Positions 52,960 through 62,213 are shown, numbered from the stretch's first letter. The stretch is DNA of 64,000 bases from Streptomyces griseus (GCF_900460065.1 NZ_UAVD01000026.1:310001-374000), one strand, 5' to 3'. Notes: generated from the sequence alone by a model not told the origin. Translations and numbers: made by a program.

Positions 52960-53487
52960 GTGGCCGAGCAGCTTTACGCCACCTTGAAGACCAATCAGGG
53001 CGACATCGAGATCCGGCTCCTGCCGAACCACGCGCCCAAGACGGTCCGGAACTTCGTCGAACTGGCCACCGGGCAGCGCGAGTGGGTCAACCCGGAGACC
53101 GGCGAGAAGTCCACGGCCCGGCTGTACGACGGCACCGTCTTCCACCGCGTCATCAGCGGCTTCATGATCCAGGGCGGCGATCCGCTGGGCAACGGCACCG
53201 GCGGCCCCGGCTACAAGTTCGCCGACGAGTTCCACCCGGATCTGGCCTTCACCCAGCCCTACCTGCTCGCCATGGCGAACGCGGGCCCGGGGACGAACGG
53301 CTCGCAGTTCTTCCTGACCGTGTCCCCCACCGCCTGGCTGACCGGCAAGCACACCATCTTCGGCGAGGTGTCCGCCGAGGCCGGACGCAAGGTCGTCGAC
53401 GCCATCGCGGCCACCCCGACCAATCCGCGCACCGACCGTCCGCTGCAGGACGTGGTGATCGAGTCGGTGGTCGTCGAGACCCGCTGA
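52960..53487 (+). CDS. cyclophilin-type peptidyl-prolyl cis-trans isomerase
   Basis: 175 residues from GTG 52960 (GAAGGAAGG upstream). Cyclophilin catalytic motifs FHRVISGFMIQGGDP (about 53-67) and NGSQFFLT (about 107-114) are intact, and there is no signal peptide, so it is cytosolic. It speeds proline isomerisation during folding. The same family lies at this place in mycobacteria (ppiA). A GTG at 52936 is a weaker start. Confidence 0.95.
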   Translation: MAEQLYATLKTNQGDIEIRLLPNHAPKTVRNFVELATGQREWVNPETGEKSTARLYDGTVFHRVISGFMIQGGDPLGNGTGGPGYKFADEFHPDLAFTQPYLLAMANAGPGTNGSQFFLTVSPTAWLTGKHTIFGEVSAEAGRKVVDAIAATPTNPRTDRPLQDVVIESVVVETR

Positions 53488-53685
53488 CGTCCGCCTCCTG
53501 CCGGAGCCCTTGGGGGAAGCCGCCGGCCGGCCCCCTCGGGAGCCGCCGGCCCTCTCCGGGGGAGCCGCCGGGCACCCCTCGCGGGAACAAACCGCCCTGC
53601 CCGTCCGTACTGATACAGAGCGGACCAGCGGGGCGGCCCCGTTCGCGCCGCCGAGCGACGAGGACCGAGAGGCAGGCCAGGACCG

Positions 53686-54588
53686 ATGGACCAGCAGCCG
53701 CCGGGGGACCGTGCAGCCGCGGGAAGCGGTGTGCCGACGCCGACCTGCTACCGCCACCCCGACCGCGAGACGGGCATCAGCTGTACGCGTTGCGGGCGGC
53801 CCATCTGCCCCGAGTGCATGGTCAGCGCCTCCGTCGGCTTCCAGTGCCCCGACTGCGTGCGCCAGGGCACGGGCACCGGGCACCACCCGGCCGCCGCCCG
53901 GCCGCGCACGCTGGCGGGCGGTTCGGTGGCCGCCGATCCGCGCCTGGTCACCAAGATCCTGCTCGGCATCAATCTGGCCGTCTTCCTCCTGGTCTCCGTC
54001 CGTCCCGGGCTGGTGGGCGATCTGACGCTGCTCGGGCGGGCCTGGGACCCGAGCCCGCCGCCGGGATCCATCGAAGGCGTCGCCGAGGGCCAGTGGTACC
54101 GCCTGGTGACCTCGATGTTCCTGCACCAGGAAGTGGTGCACATCGCGTTCAACATGCTGGGGCTGTGGTGGCTCGGCGGGCAGCTTGAGGCGGCGCTCGG
54201 CCGGAGCCGGTATCTCGCGCTCTATCTGCTGTCCGGCCTCGCGGGCAGCGCCCTGACCTACTTGATCGCCGCGCCCAACCAGGGCTCGCTCGGCGCGTCC
54301 GGCGCGGTCTACGGCCTGTTCGGCGCCACCGCCGTCCTGATGCGCCGGATGAACTACGACATGCGTCCGGTGCTGGTGCTCCTGGCGATCAACATGGTCT
54401 TCACCTTCACCTGGGGCGGTATCGCCTGGGAGGCGCACGTCGGCGGTCTGATCGCGGGCGTCGTCATCGCCGTCGGGATGGTCCACGCCCCGCGCGAACG
54501 GCGTACGGCGGTGCAGGCGGGCACCTGCGCGCTCGTCCTGCTGGCGACCGTCGCGATCATCGTCGCCCGCACGATGTCCCTCACCTGA
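53686..54588 (+). CDS. rhomboid family intramembrane serine protease
   Basis: 300 residues, ATG. N-terminal B-box-like zinc finger (CYRHPDRETGISCTRCGRP and CPECM...CPDC, about 21-62), then a rhomboid core of six to seven helices: HIAFNMLGLWW (H and N of helix 2), the nucleophile serine in GSLGASGAVYGLFG (about 202-215), and the catalytic histidine in EAHVGGLIAG (about 250). It cleaves membrane-bound substrates within the bilayer. Substrates unknown. Confidence 0.93.
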   Translation: MDQQPPGDRAAAGSGVPTPTCYRHPDRETGISCTRCGRPICPECMVSASVGFQCPDCVRQGTGTGHHPAAARPRTLAGGSVAADPRLVTKILLGINLAVFLLVSVRPGLVGDLTLLGRAWDPSPPPGSIEGVAEGQWYRLVTSMFLHQEVVHIAFNMLGLWWLGGQLEAALGRSRYLALYLLSGLAGSALTYLIAAPNQGSLGASGAVYGLFGATAVLMRRMNYDMRPVLVLLAINMVFTFTWGGIAWEAHVGGLIAGVVIAVGMVHAPRERRTAVQAGTCALVLLATVAIIVARTMSLT

Positions 54589-54926
54589 CCCGCACGATGT
54601 GCCTCACCTGAGCAGGGCCGTCACCCGACCCGGGCCGGATCCTGAGCGGAACCGGGCCCTCCACCCCCAGGTCGACCGAAGTTGTCCACAGTGTGCGCAG
54701 AATCTTGTGCATGGCAAGAGGAACATGCGTTCCCCTCGTCGCTGAGCTGGGTCTTTCCGCCTGAACAACGGGGTGCAGCCCCCCTCGGCGAGGGAGGCTG
54801 CGATCACACCGGCGTCAACATGAGCAGAGGTTATCCACAGATCGTCTGACCTTTTCCCCCGACTGTGGATAACTCTGTGGGTAACTCAGGGCAAGGCTTG
54901 TGCGGGGGCGTCCGTGAGGGGGCCCG
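54589..54926. other. intergenic DnaA-box cluster between the rhomboid gene and crgA
   Basis: 338 bp without a gene. Contains four DnaA boxes: TTGTCCACA (54682-54690, exact consensus), TTATCCACA (54831-54839), TGTGGATAA (54864-54872) and TGTGGGTAA (54876-54884). The latter three are near E. coli strong boxes, facing each other within 54 bp. There is no oriC-like density and no DnaA-trio tract. Probably a DnaA-titration or regulatory site about 19 kb from oriC. Confidence 0.75.
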
Positions 54927-55181
54927 TCACTTCCACTGCGTCGACACGGCGAAACCGCCGGCGATGAAGCCGAAGCCGACCACGATGTTCCAGTTGCCCA
55001 GGGCGTCGACCGGAAGATCACCTTCGGTCACGTAGAACACCACGATCCAGGCCAGCCCGATGAGGAACAGGGCCAGCATCACCGGAGCCACCCAACTGCG
55101 GTTGGTCAGCTTGATAGCGGTTGCCTGCTTCGCCGGGGGCGGCGTGAAGTCGGCCTTCTTGCGGATACGTGACTTCGGCAC
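54927..55181 (-). CDS. crgA: cell division protein CrgA
   Basis: 84 residues: basic N-terminus MPKSRIRKKADFTPPPAK, then two membrane helices (about 30-50 and 62-80), with NWNIVVGFGFIAGGF typical of CrgA. It inhibits or coordinates FtsZ-ring formation and septation, controlling sporulation septa in Streptomyces. Short upstream region; DnaA boxes lie just beyond its stop codon. Confidence 0.95.
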   Translation of the reverse strand: MPKSRIRKKADFTPPPAKQATAIKLTNRSWVAPVMLALFLIGLAWIVVFYVTEGDLPVDALGNWNIVVGFGFIAGGFAVSTQWK

Positions 55182-55322
55182 GAGGGACTCTCCTGTCGAT
55201 GCGCTGCGTGACCGCGCAGGGATCTGTGGCGGGCGCCGGGGGCGGGTGCCAGGGGGAATGCTGCCTCCCCCGAGCGTCCGTTAGCGTAGTGCTTCTCTGG
55301 CGCCTGATGAGATAAGGGTACG

Positions 55323-56090
55323 TTGAGCAATTTGGCCGACTCCCCAGAAGGTCCGGCCCGGCGCACCTCCGTGTGGGCGGTCCGGGGCCTCACCGCTGCG
55401 GTTTTCGCCCTGGCCGGACTCATCTTCGTCACCAGCGCCAACACCGCCAAGGGCACCAACCTGCGCAGTGACTCCTCCCTGCTCAAGCTCTCCGACCTGA
55501 TCAGGGAGCGCAGCGAGAACAACGGCCGGCTCAACGACGCGGTGGCCGGAGCCCGCGCCGACGTCGACGCCCTCGCCCAGCGCGACGACGGCTCGACCAA
55601 GGCCGAGGACGCCCGGCTGAAGGCCCTGGAGAAGGCCGCCGGCACCACGAAGATCAGCGGCGACTCCGTCAGCGTGACGCTCAACGACGCGCCCCCCGAC
55701 GCCACCGCCAACCCCGGCTACCCCGAGCCGCAGCCCAACGACCTGGTCATCCACCAGCAGGACCTGCAGGCCGTGGTGAACGCGCTGTGGCAGGGCGGGG
55801 CGCAGGGCATCCAGGTGATGGACCAGCGGTTGATCTCCACCAGCGCCGTCCGCTGCGTGGGCAACACGCTCATCCTCCAGGGCCGCGTCTACTCCCCGCC
55901 GTACAAGGTCACCGCGGTCGGCGACCCGGGCAAGCTCAAGCGGGCGCTCAACGACTCCACCGCGATCCAGAACTACCTGCTGTACGTGAAGGCGTACGGG
56001 CTGGGCTGGAAAGTCGACGAGAACGAGGCGGTGACTCTTCCCGGGTACTCGGGCACAGTGGATCTCCACTACGCACAGCCTGTGGAATGA
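55323..56090 (+). CDS. DUF881 family protein
   Basis: 255 residues from TTG 55323 (AAGGG 4 bp upstream). One N-terminal helix (about 20-36), a coiled-coil-like stretch (SENNGRLNDAVAGARADVDALA, about 60-80; given by its ends SENNGRLND...DALA), then the DUF881 fold with VTLNDAPPDATA, NDLVIHQQDLQAVVNALWQGGA and IQNYLLYVKAYGLGW. Extracytoplasmic. It follows crgA divergently in mycobacteria too, suggesting a divisome or sporulation link. It heads the sortase run, 30 bp before the first sortase. Confidence 0.9.
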   Translation: MSNLADSPEGPARRTSVWAVRGLTAAVFALAGLIFVTSANTAKGTNLRSDSSLLKLSDLIRERSENNGRLNDAVAGARADVDALAQRDDGSTKAEDARLKALEKAAGTTKISGDSVSVTLNDAPPDATANPGYPEPQPNDLVIHQQDLQAVVNALWQGGAQGIQVMDQRLISTSAVRCVGNTLILQGRVYSPPYKVTAVGDPGKLKRALNDSTAIQNYLLYVKAYGLGWKVDENEAVTLPGYSGTVDLHYAQPVE

Positions 56091-56120
56091 GCCCGAGCTG
56101 AGCCCCGGGGAGGCCGTCCG

Positions 56121-56825
56121 GTGTCGGTGCGACTCGTCGTCAGAACGTTCAGCGAACTCTGCATCACCGCGGGCGCGCTGATCATCCTCTTCGTCGTCTA
56201 CTTCCTGTTCTGGACGGGGGTGAAGGCGGCCGACGCGGCCGAGGGCGAGATCGACGCCCTCCAGAGCCAGTGGGCCCGGGAGCCCGTGGCCCCCGCCCCG
56301 CCGCCCGCCTCCCCGGAGGCGTCCCCCTCGAAGTCCCCGGACCCGGTCCCGTACCGCGCCGGAAAGCCCTTCGCGACGATGCACATCCCGCGCTTCGGCG
56401 CCGACTGGGAATGGCCCGTCCTGGAGAACACCGCGGTCGGAACCCTGAAGAAGGGGCTCGGGCACTACAGCGCGACGGCCCGCCCCGGCGACACCGGCAA
56501 CTTCGCGGTGGCCGGGCACCGGCGGACGTACGGCGACCCCTTCAAGGACTTCCCGCGGCTGCGGCCGGGGGACGCGGTCGTCGTGAACGACGGCACGACC
56601 TGGTTCACCTACCGCGTCGCGAAGAAGCCGCACCGGACCGTGCCCACCGACACCGCCGTCGTCGACCCGGTGCCCCGCGGCTCGGGATTCGAGGGCGCCG
56701 GACGCTATCTGACGCTCACCACGTGCGAGCCGGAATGGGGCAGCAGCCACCGGCTGATCGCCTGGGCGCATCTGGACGCCACACGTCCGGTGGGCGACGG
56801 AAGGCCGCCGGAGCTCACGGACTGA
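56121..56825 (+). CDS. class E sortase (first copy)
   Basis: 234 residues, GTG start with GGGGAGG upstream. One N-terminal membrane helix (about 13-33), Pro-rich linker, sortase barrel with the catalytic histidine in FAVAGHRRTYG (about 137), the nucleophile cysteine in LTLTTCEPEW (about 204) and the arginine in SHRLIAWA (about 214). Class E sortases join LAXTG-tagged proteins (chaplins in Streptomyces) to the wall. This copy differs from the two downstream by its own DUF881 neighbour. Confidence 0.9.
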   Translation: MSVRLVVRTFSELCITAGALIILFVVYFLFWTGVKAADAAEGEIDALQSQWAREPVAPAPPPASPEASPSKSPDPVPYRAGKPFATMHIPRFGADWEWPVLENTAVGTLKKGLGHYSATARPGDTGNFAVAGHRRTYGDPFKDFPRLRPGDAVVVNDGTTWFTYRVAKKPHRTVPTDTAVVDPVPRGSGFEGAGRYLTLTTCEPEWGSSHRLIAWAHLDATRPVGDGRPPELTD

Positions 56826-56912
56826 CCGCGCTCGTCCACGCTTTTCCCCAGCTGACCCCCTCCCCGGCCGCGGCACTCTAGTCTGGTACGGGTACCGAAT
56901 GGAGGGGTCAGC

Positions 56913-57101
56913 ATGTACGGCTGGATCTGGCGGCATCTGCCGGGCAACGCATGGGTGCGGGGCGTCATCTCGCTCGTGCTGGTTCTGGCGGTCGTCTACG
57001 CGCTGTTCCAGTACGTGTTCCCCTGGGCGGAGCCGCTGCTTCCGTTCGGTGACGTGACCGTCGACGGCGAGAGCGCCGGTGGAGCAGGAGCCGATCAGTG
57101 A
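56913..57101 (+). CDS. small single-pass membrane protein
   Basis: 62 residues, ATG with GGAGGGG upstream. MYGWIWRHLPGNAWVRGVIS leads into one helix (about 18-38), then VFPWAEPLLPF and a Gly/Asp tail. GTGA overlaps the pabA start by 4 bp, so it is translated with it. A conserved small protein of this sort sits beside pabA in streptomycetes; function unknown. Confidence 0.8.
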   Translation: MYGWIWRHLPGNAWVRGVISLVLVLAVVYALFQYVFPWAEPLLPFGDVTVDGESAGGAGADQ

Positions 57102-57736
57102 GCGCACGCGTCCTCGTCGTGGACAACTACGACAGCTTCGTCTTCAACCTCGTCCAGTACCTCTACCAGCTCGGCGCCGAGTGCGAGGTGCTGCGCAACG
57201 ACGAGGTGACGCCCGCCCACGCGCAGGACGGCTTCGACGGGGTCCTCCTCTCCCCGGGGCCCGGCACGCCCGAGCAGGCCGGCGTCTGCGTCGAGATGGT
57301 GCGCCACTGCGCGGACACCGGCGTCCCGGTCTTCGGCGTCTGCCTGGGCATGCAGTCGATGGCGGTCGCGTACGGCGGCGTCGTCGACCGGGCCCCCGAA
57401 CTGCTGCACGGCAAGACCTCCGCCGTCACCCACGAGGGCAAGGGCGTCTTCGCCGGACTGCCCTCCCCCTTCACCGCGACGCGCTACCACTCGCTCGCGG
57501 CCGAGCCCGGCGCGCTGCCCCCGGAGCTGGAGGTCACCGCCCGCACGGCGGACGGCATCATCATGGGGCTGCGCCACCGTGACCGGGCGGTGGAGGGCGT
57601 GCAGTTCCACCCCGAGTCCGTGCTCACCGAGCACGGCCACCTGATGCTCGCCAACTGGCTGGAGCAGTGCGGAGACCAGGGGGCCGTCGCGCGGTCGGCG
57701 GGGCTCGCGCCGGTGGTGGGCAAGGCCGCCGCGTGA
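57098..57736 (+). CDS. pabA: aminodeoxychorismate/anthranilate synthase glutamine amidotransferase
   Basis: 212 residues, GTG overlapping the previous gene by 4 bp. Class I glutamine amidotransferase: DNYDSFVFNLVQYL, nucleophile Cys in GVCLGMQSMA (about residue 84), oxyanion LLSPGPGTPEQAG, and the His/Glu pair in VQFHPESVL (about 170). It supplies ammonia from glutamine to a PabB or TrpE partner, which is absent here. GTGA overlap also links it to the sortase that follows, so it lies inside a wall-related transcription unit. Confidence 0.93.
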   Translation: MSARVLVVDNYDSFVFNLVQYLYQLGAECEVLRNDEVTPAHAQDGFDGVLLSPGPGTPEQAGVCVEMVRHCADTGVPVFGVCLGMQSMAVAYGGVVDRAPELLHGKTSAVTHEGKGVFAGLPSPFTATRYHSLAAEPGALPPELEVTARTADGIIMGLRHRDRAVEGVQFHPESVLTEHGHLMLANWLEQCGDQGAVARSAGLAPVVGKAAA

Positions 57737-59157
57737 CCGAAGGCCGCCCCGGGCCCGGCGCCGGACCGGAGGGCCCCCTCGCGCAGGGGGCGTACGGGGC
57801 CGACGGAGCGTTCGTGGCGGCGGTGGACGGCCTCGCCGATCCGCTCAACGACCCGCTGCCCGGAGGGCACGCCTCGCCCTGGTTCCGGGCGGACAACATC
57901 CCGAGCGGACCGGGTGCGGTCCGGGGTCCCGGGCCGGTGTCCGCACCAGGATCCGGAGCGTCGGCATCCGCACCCGCGCCCACGCCAGGACTCGCACCGG
58001 AGCCCACGCCCGGGCGCGTACCGGAGCCGGTGCTCGGGCACGTACCGACGGCGGCGCCGTCGCACGCGGCCGGTCACCCGCCTCACCAAGGGCCTCAGCA
58101 GCCCCACGGAGCCCCGAACGAGTGGTACGACCCCGCCGGGTACCAGCGCGACTGGTACGGGCCGCAGGAGCCGTCTGCGCGAATAGCTCCGGCCGAGGAC
58201 CGGGCCCCGGCCCAGGACCTCCCCGCAGAACCGCCCACCGAAGTCATGGCCGCTGTCGTCGGGACGCCCGCCGAGCCCCGCACCGAAGTCATCGGCCGCA
58301 TCCCGGCCGACCCCGGTCCCGAGCCGGCCTCCCGTCCCGGTGACCTTCCCCCGGGAGGGCGGGCCGAGCGCCGGCGGGCGGCGAAGGGGCGCGGCCGTCG
58401 GCGCCCGGAACCGGTCGCCGAACAGGCCGCCCCGGCCGCCCCCATGTCCCGGATGGAGGCCCGGCGCGCGGCGAAGGCGGCCAAGGACAGCCCCGCGGTC
58501 GTCGCCAGCCGCGCGGTCGGAGAGGTGTTCATCTCGCTGGGCGTCCTGATGCTGCTGTTCGTCACCTACCAGCTCTGGTGGACCAACATCCGGGCCGAGC
58601 AGATCGCCGGCAAGGAGACGAGCCGGATCCAGGACGAGTGGGCCAACGGCGAGCGCAAGCCCGGGGTGTTCGCACCCGGCCAGGGCTTCGCGATCATGCA
58701 CATCCCCAAGCTGGACGTCGTCGCCCCGATCGCCGAGGGCATCGACAAGGAGAAGGTGCTGGACCGGGGGATGCTCGGCCACTACGCCGAGGGCAGGCTC
58801 AAGACCGCGATGCCCTCCGACAAGCAGGGCAACTTCTCGGTGGCCGGCCACCGCAACACCCACGGCGAGCCGTTCCGCTACATCAACAAGCTGGTGCCCG
58901 GTGACCCGATCGTGGTCGAGACACAGGACGCGTACTACACGTACGAGATGGCCAGCGTCCTCCCGCAGACCGCGCCGTCCAACATCTCGGTGATCGAGCC
59001 GATCCCGGTGGGTTCCGGGTTCGAGGGACCCGGCCGGTACCTGACGATGACGACCTGCACCCCGGAATTCACGAGTACCTACCGGCTGATCGTCTGGGGC
59101 AAGATGGTCGACGAACGGCCGCGCAGCCAGGGAAAGCCCGACGCGCTCGTCGGCTGA
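57733..59157 (+). CDS. srtE1: class E sortase with long disordered N-terminus (second copy)
   Basis: 474 residues from GTG 57733, overlapping pabA by 4 bp. About 250 N-terminal residues are Pro/Ala/Glu-rich and cytosolic, ending in a basic run (RRAAKGRGRRRPE). The membrane helix is at about 263-283. The barrel has histidine in FSVAGHRNTHG (about 372), cysteine in LTMTTCTPEF (about 440) and arginine in TYRLIVWG. Symbol by analogy to the adjacent S. coelicolor pair that anchors long chaplins. Confidence 0.88.
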   Translation: MTEGRPGPGAGPEGPLAQGAYGADGAFVAAVDGLADPLNDPLPGGHASPWFRADNIPSGPGAVRGPGPVSAPGSGASASAPAPTPGLAPEPTPGRVPEPVLGHVPTAAPSHAAGHPPHQGPQQPHGAPNEWYDPAGYQRDWYGPQEPSARIAPAEDRAPAQDLPAEPPTEVMAAVVGTPAEPRTEVIGRIPADPGPEPASRPGDLPPGGRAERRRAAKGRGRRRPEPVAEQAAPAAPMSRMEARRAAKAAKDSPAVVASRAVGEVFISLGVLMLLFVTYQLWWTNIRAEQIAGKETSRIQDEWANGERKPGVFAPGQGFAIMHIPKLDVVAPIAEGIDKEKVLDRGMLGHYAEGRLKTAMPSDKQGNFSVAGHRNTHGEPFRYINKLVPGDPIVVETQDAYYTYEMASVLPQTAPSNISVIEPIPVGSGFEGPGRYLTMTTCTPEFTSTYRLIVWGKMVDERPRSQGKPDALVG

Positions 59158-59182
59158 ACATCCTCACGACAGGGACGGTGCG

Positions 59183-59920
59183 GTGGCAGCGAGGACCGAG
59201 CACGACGAGCGGGCCGACACGTCCACGGCACCGCCCCCGGCTCCACGCCGGCGAGGCCGCCACCCCGTCGCGACGGCCGTCAGCGTCTTCGGCGAACTGC
59301 TGATCACCGCGGGCCTGGTGCTCGCGCTGTTCGTCGCGTACTCCCTGTGGTGGACCAATGTGCTCGCCGACCGCGAGGCCGACCGACAGGGCGACACGGT
59401 CCGCAGCCGATGGGCGGACGGTCCGGGCGCCCTGGACACCAAGGACGGCATCGGCTTCCTGCACGTGCCCGCCATGAAGAACGGCGAGGTGCTGGTCAAG
59501 AAGGGCACCGACCCCGAGACCCTGAACAACGGCATCGCGGGCTACTACACGGACCCGGTCGAGTCGGCCCTCCCCTGGGACGACGAGGGCAACTTCACGC
59601 TGGCGGCGCACCGCGACGGGCACGGCGCGAAGTTCCACAACATCCACCAGCTGAAGAACGGTGATCCGGTCGTCTTCGAGACCAAGGACACCTGGTACGT
59701 CTACAAGGTCTACAAGACGCTCCCCGAGACGTCGAAGTTCAACGTCGACGTGATCCAGCCGGTCCCGGAGGAGTCGGGCGTCAAGGAGCCCGGCCGCTAC
59801 ATCACGCTGACGACCTGCACCCCGGTCTACACCTCGAAGTACCGGTACATCGTGTGGGGCGAGCTGGAGCGCACCGAGAAGGTCGACAAGGACCGCACCA
59901 AGCCCGTCGAACTGCGCTGA
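59183..59920 (+). CDS. srtE2: class E sortase (third copy)
   Basis: 245 residues, GTG, 25 bp after the previous sortase. Short Pro/Arg-rich N-terminus, membrane helix (about 35-55, ELLITAGLVLALFVAYSLWW), barrel with histidine in FTLAAHRDGHG (about 142), cysteine in ITLTTCTPVY (about 215), and arginine in KYRYIVWG. Last gene of the run and convergent to pknB. With the preceding copy it matches the SrtE1/SrtE2 pair of S. coelicolor. Confidence 0.88.
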   Translation: MAARTEHDERADTSTAPPPAPRRRGRHPVATAVSVFGELLITAGLVLALFVAYSLWWTNVLADREADRQGDTVRSRWADGPGALDTKDGIGFLHVPAMKNGEVLVKKGTDPETLNNGIAGYYTDPVESALPWDDEGNFTLAAHRDGHGAKFHNIHQLKNGDPVVFETKDTWYVYKVYKTLPETSKFNVDVIQPVPEESGVKEPGRYITLTTCTPVYTSKYRYIVWGELERTEKVDKDRTKPVELR

Positions 59921-59978
59921 GCCGCACGGAGGAACAGCCGTTCGCGCGGCGGGGCACACGGCGCCGCTCGCGCGGGCA

Positions 59979-60027
59979 CACGGGAAGGGCCCCGGTCACC
60001 GTCGCGGTGACCGGGGCCCTTCCCGTG
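59979..60027. terminator. bidirectional terminator between srtE2 and pknB
   Basis: 22-bp perfect inverted repeat (59979-60000 with 60006-60027), 5-nt loop, between convergent genes. Confidence 0.9.
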
Positions 60028-60047
60028 CCGGGTGGGGCGGGCGGTGG

Positions 60048-62042
60048 TCAGTCGTCGCCGCCCAGTCCTCCGATGAAGCCGCCGTTCCCGCCGTTGCCGC
60101 CGCCCTCGATGGTCACGAGGGTGACGGTGCTGCCCTTGGGCGCCTGGGTGGTCGGCGCCGGGGTGCTGGTGATCACCCGGGCGTTCGGCTTGTCGACCGA
60201 GTTGGGGGCGAGCGCCACCACGAAGCCGAGCCCTTCGAGCTGGCCCTTGACGTCCTGGTACGGCCTGTTGCCGATGTCACCGGGGATCTGGACCTGCTCC
60301 GGCTGGGCCGGTCCCTTGGAGACCTTCAGGACGATCTGCGCGTCCTTGGCCTGCTTGCTCGGGCCCGCGGGGGTCTGCTCGATCACCTCTCCGGCAGGCT
60401 TGTCCGAGTCCACGTCGGCGCGTGAGACGTTGGTGAATCCGAGCTGGTTGAGCTGGGCCACCGCGGCGTCGTACTGACGGGTCCGCACGTCCGGCATCGG
60501 GTCGGTCGCCTGCACGGCCACGGTGATGGTGATCTCGGACCCGTCCTCGGCCTTCTCGCCGCCCTTGGGGTCCTGCTGGATCACGGTGCCCTCGGTCTTC
60601 TCGGACTCCTCCGTGGTGACGTTGACCGTGAAGCCCTTCTTCTCCAGCTCCTCGCGGGCGCCGTCCTCCGACTTCTCCAGGACGTTGGGGATCTCGATCT
60701 TCGGCGCTCCGGCGGAGACGACGACCGTGACGGTGCCGTTCTTGTCCATCAGCGCGTCGGCCGCCGGATCCTGCGAGCAGATCTCGCCCTTCTCCTGCTC
60801 CTCGCACGGCTCCTCGGCGCCGACCTTCACGGTGACGTCGGTTCTGGCCGCGAGTTTCTCCGCCTGCTGGACCGTGGAGCCCACCAGGTTCGGGGCGTTG
60901 ACCTGGCCGTCGTCGTCGGCCGGGGAGAACATCACCCGGCCGATCAGGATCGCGCCGATCAGCACCAGGATGCCCGCGACGACGAGCAGGATCGTCGAGG
61001 TGTTGCTCTTCTTCTGCTGGCGCCGACGGCCCTGGCGGTCGTCGTAGCCGTAGCCGCCGTCGTCCGGGTTGACCGGGGGCAGCATCGAGGTCTGCGCGTT
61101 GTTCGGGTCGGTCGGGCGCAGGGCGGTGGTGGGCTGGTCGGGGTTGTAGCCGTCGTAGCCCCCGTACCCCGCGGCGCCCATCGCCGCCGTGGCCGCGACC
61201 GGCTGGCCGTCGAGGCAGGCCTCGATGTCGGCCCGCATCTCGTCGGCGGACTGGTAGCGGTAGTCCGGGTCCTTGGTGAGCGCCTTCAGCACGATCGCGT
61301 CCATCTCGGGCGTGATCTCGGGGTCGAAGTTGCTCGGCGGCTGCGGTTCCTCCCGGACGTGCTGGTAGGCCACCGCGACGGGCGAGTCCCCGACGAACGG
61401 GGGTCGCACGGCGAGCAGCTCGTACAGCAGGCAGCCGGTGGAGTAGAGGTCGGAGCGCGCGTCGACCTGCTCGCCCTTGGCCTGCTCCGGGGAGAGGTAC
61501 TGGGCGGTGCCGATGACCGCGGCGGTCTGCGTCATGGTCATCCCGGAGTCGCCCATGGCGCGGGCGATGCCGAAGTCCATGACCTTGACCTGGCCGGTGC
61601 GCGTCAGCATGACGTTCGCCGGCTTGATGTCGCGGTGGACGATCTGGGCGCGGTGCGAGTACTCCAGGGCCTGGAGGATGCCGACCGTCATCTCCAGCGT
61701 GCGCTCGGGGAGCAGCCTGCGACCGGAGTGCAGGAGCTCCCGCAGCGTCGACCCGTCGACGTACTCCATCACGATGTACGGGATGGAGACCCCGTCGACG
61801 TAGTCCTCGCCGGTGTCGTACACGGCGACGATCGCGGGGTGGTTGAGCGAGGCGGCCGACTGGGCCTCACGGCGGAACCGGGCCTGGAACGACGGGTCAC
61901 GGGCCAGGTCGGCCCGGAGCGTCTTCACCGCTACGGTGCGGCCGAGCCGGGTGTCGTGGGCGAGGTAGACCTCGGCCATGCCACCACGGCCGAGCACCGA
62001 GCCCAGCTCGTACCGGCCGCCGAGGCGACGCGGCTCTTCCAT
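60048..62042 (-). CDS. pknB: PASTA-domain Ser/Thr protein kinase PknB
   Basis: 664 residues from ATG 62042. Kinase domain (about 11-270) with GRGGMAEVY, the lysine of AVKTLR, HRDIKPANVM, DFGIAR and the Thr-rich activation loop MTMTQTAAVIGT. A basic, Asp/Asn-rich juxtamembrane follows, then one helix (about 348-370) and four extracellular PASTA repeats (about 375-655), which bind muropeptides or lipid II. It tunes peptidoglycan synthesis and growth. Mycobacteria have pknB at the same place; pknA is absent here. Confidence 0.96.
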   Translation of the reverse strand: MEEPRRLGGRYELGSVLGRGGMAEVYLAHDTRLGRTVAVKTLRADLARDPSFQARFRREAQSAASLNHPAIVAVYDTGEDYVDGVSIPYIVMEYVDGSTLRELLHSGRRLLPERTLEMTVGILQALEYSHRAQIVHRDIKPANVMLTRTGQVKVMDFGIARAMGDSGMTMTQTAAVIGTAQYLSPEQAKGEQVDARSDLYSTGCLLYELLAVRPPFVGDSPVAVAYQHVREEPQPPSNFDPEITPEMDAIVLKALTKDPDYRYQSADEMRADIEACLDGQPVAATAAMGAAGYGGYDGYNPDQPTTALRPTDPNNAQTSMLPPVNPDDGGYGYDDRQGRRRQQKKSNTSTILLVVAGILVLIGAILIGRVMFSPADDDGQVNAPNLVGSTVQQAEKLAARTDVTVKVGAEEPCEEQEKGEICSQDPAADALMDKNGTVTVVVSAGAPKIEIPNVLEKSEDGAREELEKKGFTVNVTTEESEKTEGTVIQQDPKGGEKAEDGSEITITVAVQATDPMPDVRTRQYDAAVAQLNQLGFTNVSRADVDSDKPAGEVIEQTPAGPSKQAKDAQIVLKVSKGPAQPEQVQIPGDIGNRPYQDVKGQLEGLGFVVALAPNSVDKPNARVITSTPAPTTQAPKGSTVTLVTIEGGGNGGNGGFIGGLGGDD

Positions 62043-62213
62043 AACTGTTCCAGCCCTCTCCGTCAGTCCCGACCGCACCCGTGTGTGGTCCGCGGCGGTG
62101 CGCTGTTCGCGCATACGCTACCGGGCACGGGTTACGTGATCAGCCCGCACCCGTCAGCCGATATCCGACCGGTATCCGATGTCCGGTATGACGGGCGGGC
62201 GCCGTGACAGGTC

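Noticed and set aside
55240..55290. Possible SigR promoter (GGAAT ... GTT) before the DUF881 gene
   Set aside because: The spacing is 20 bp, not 18-19, so it does not fit the consensus.
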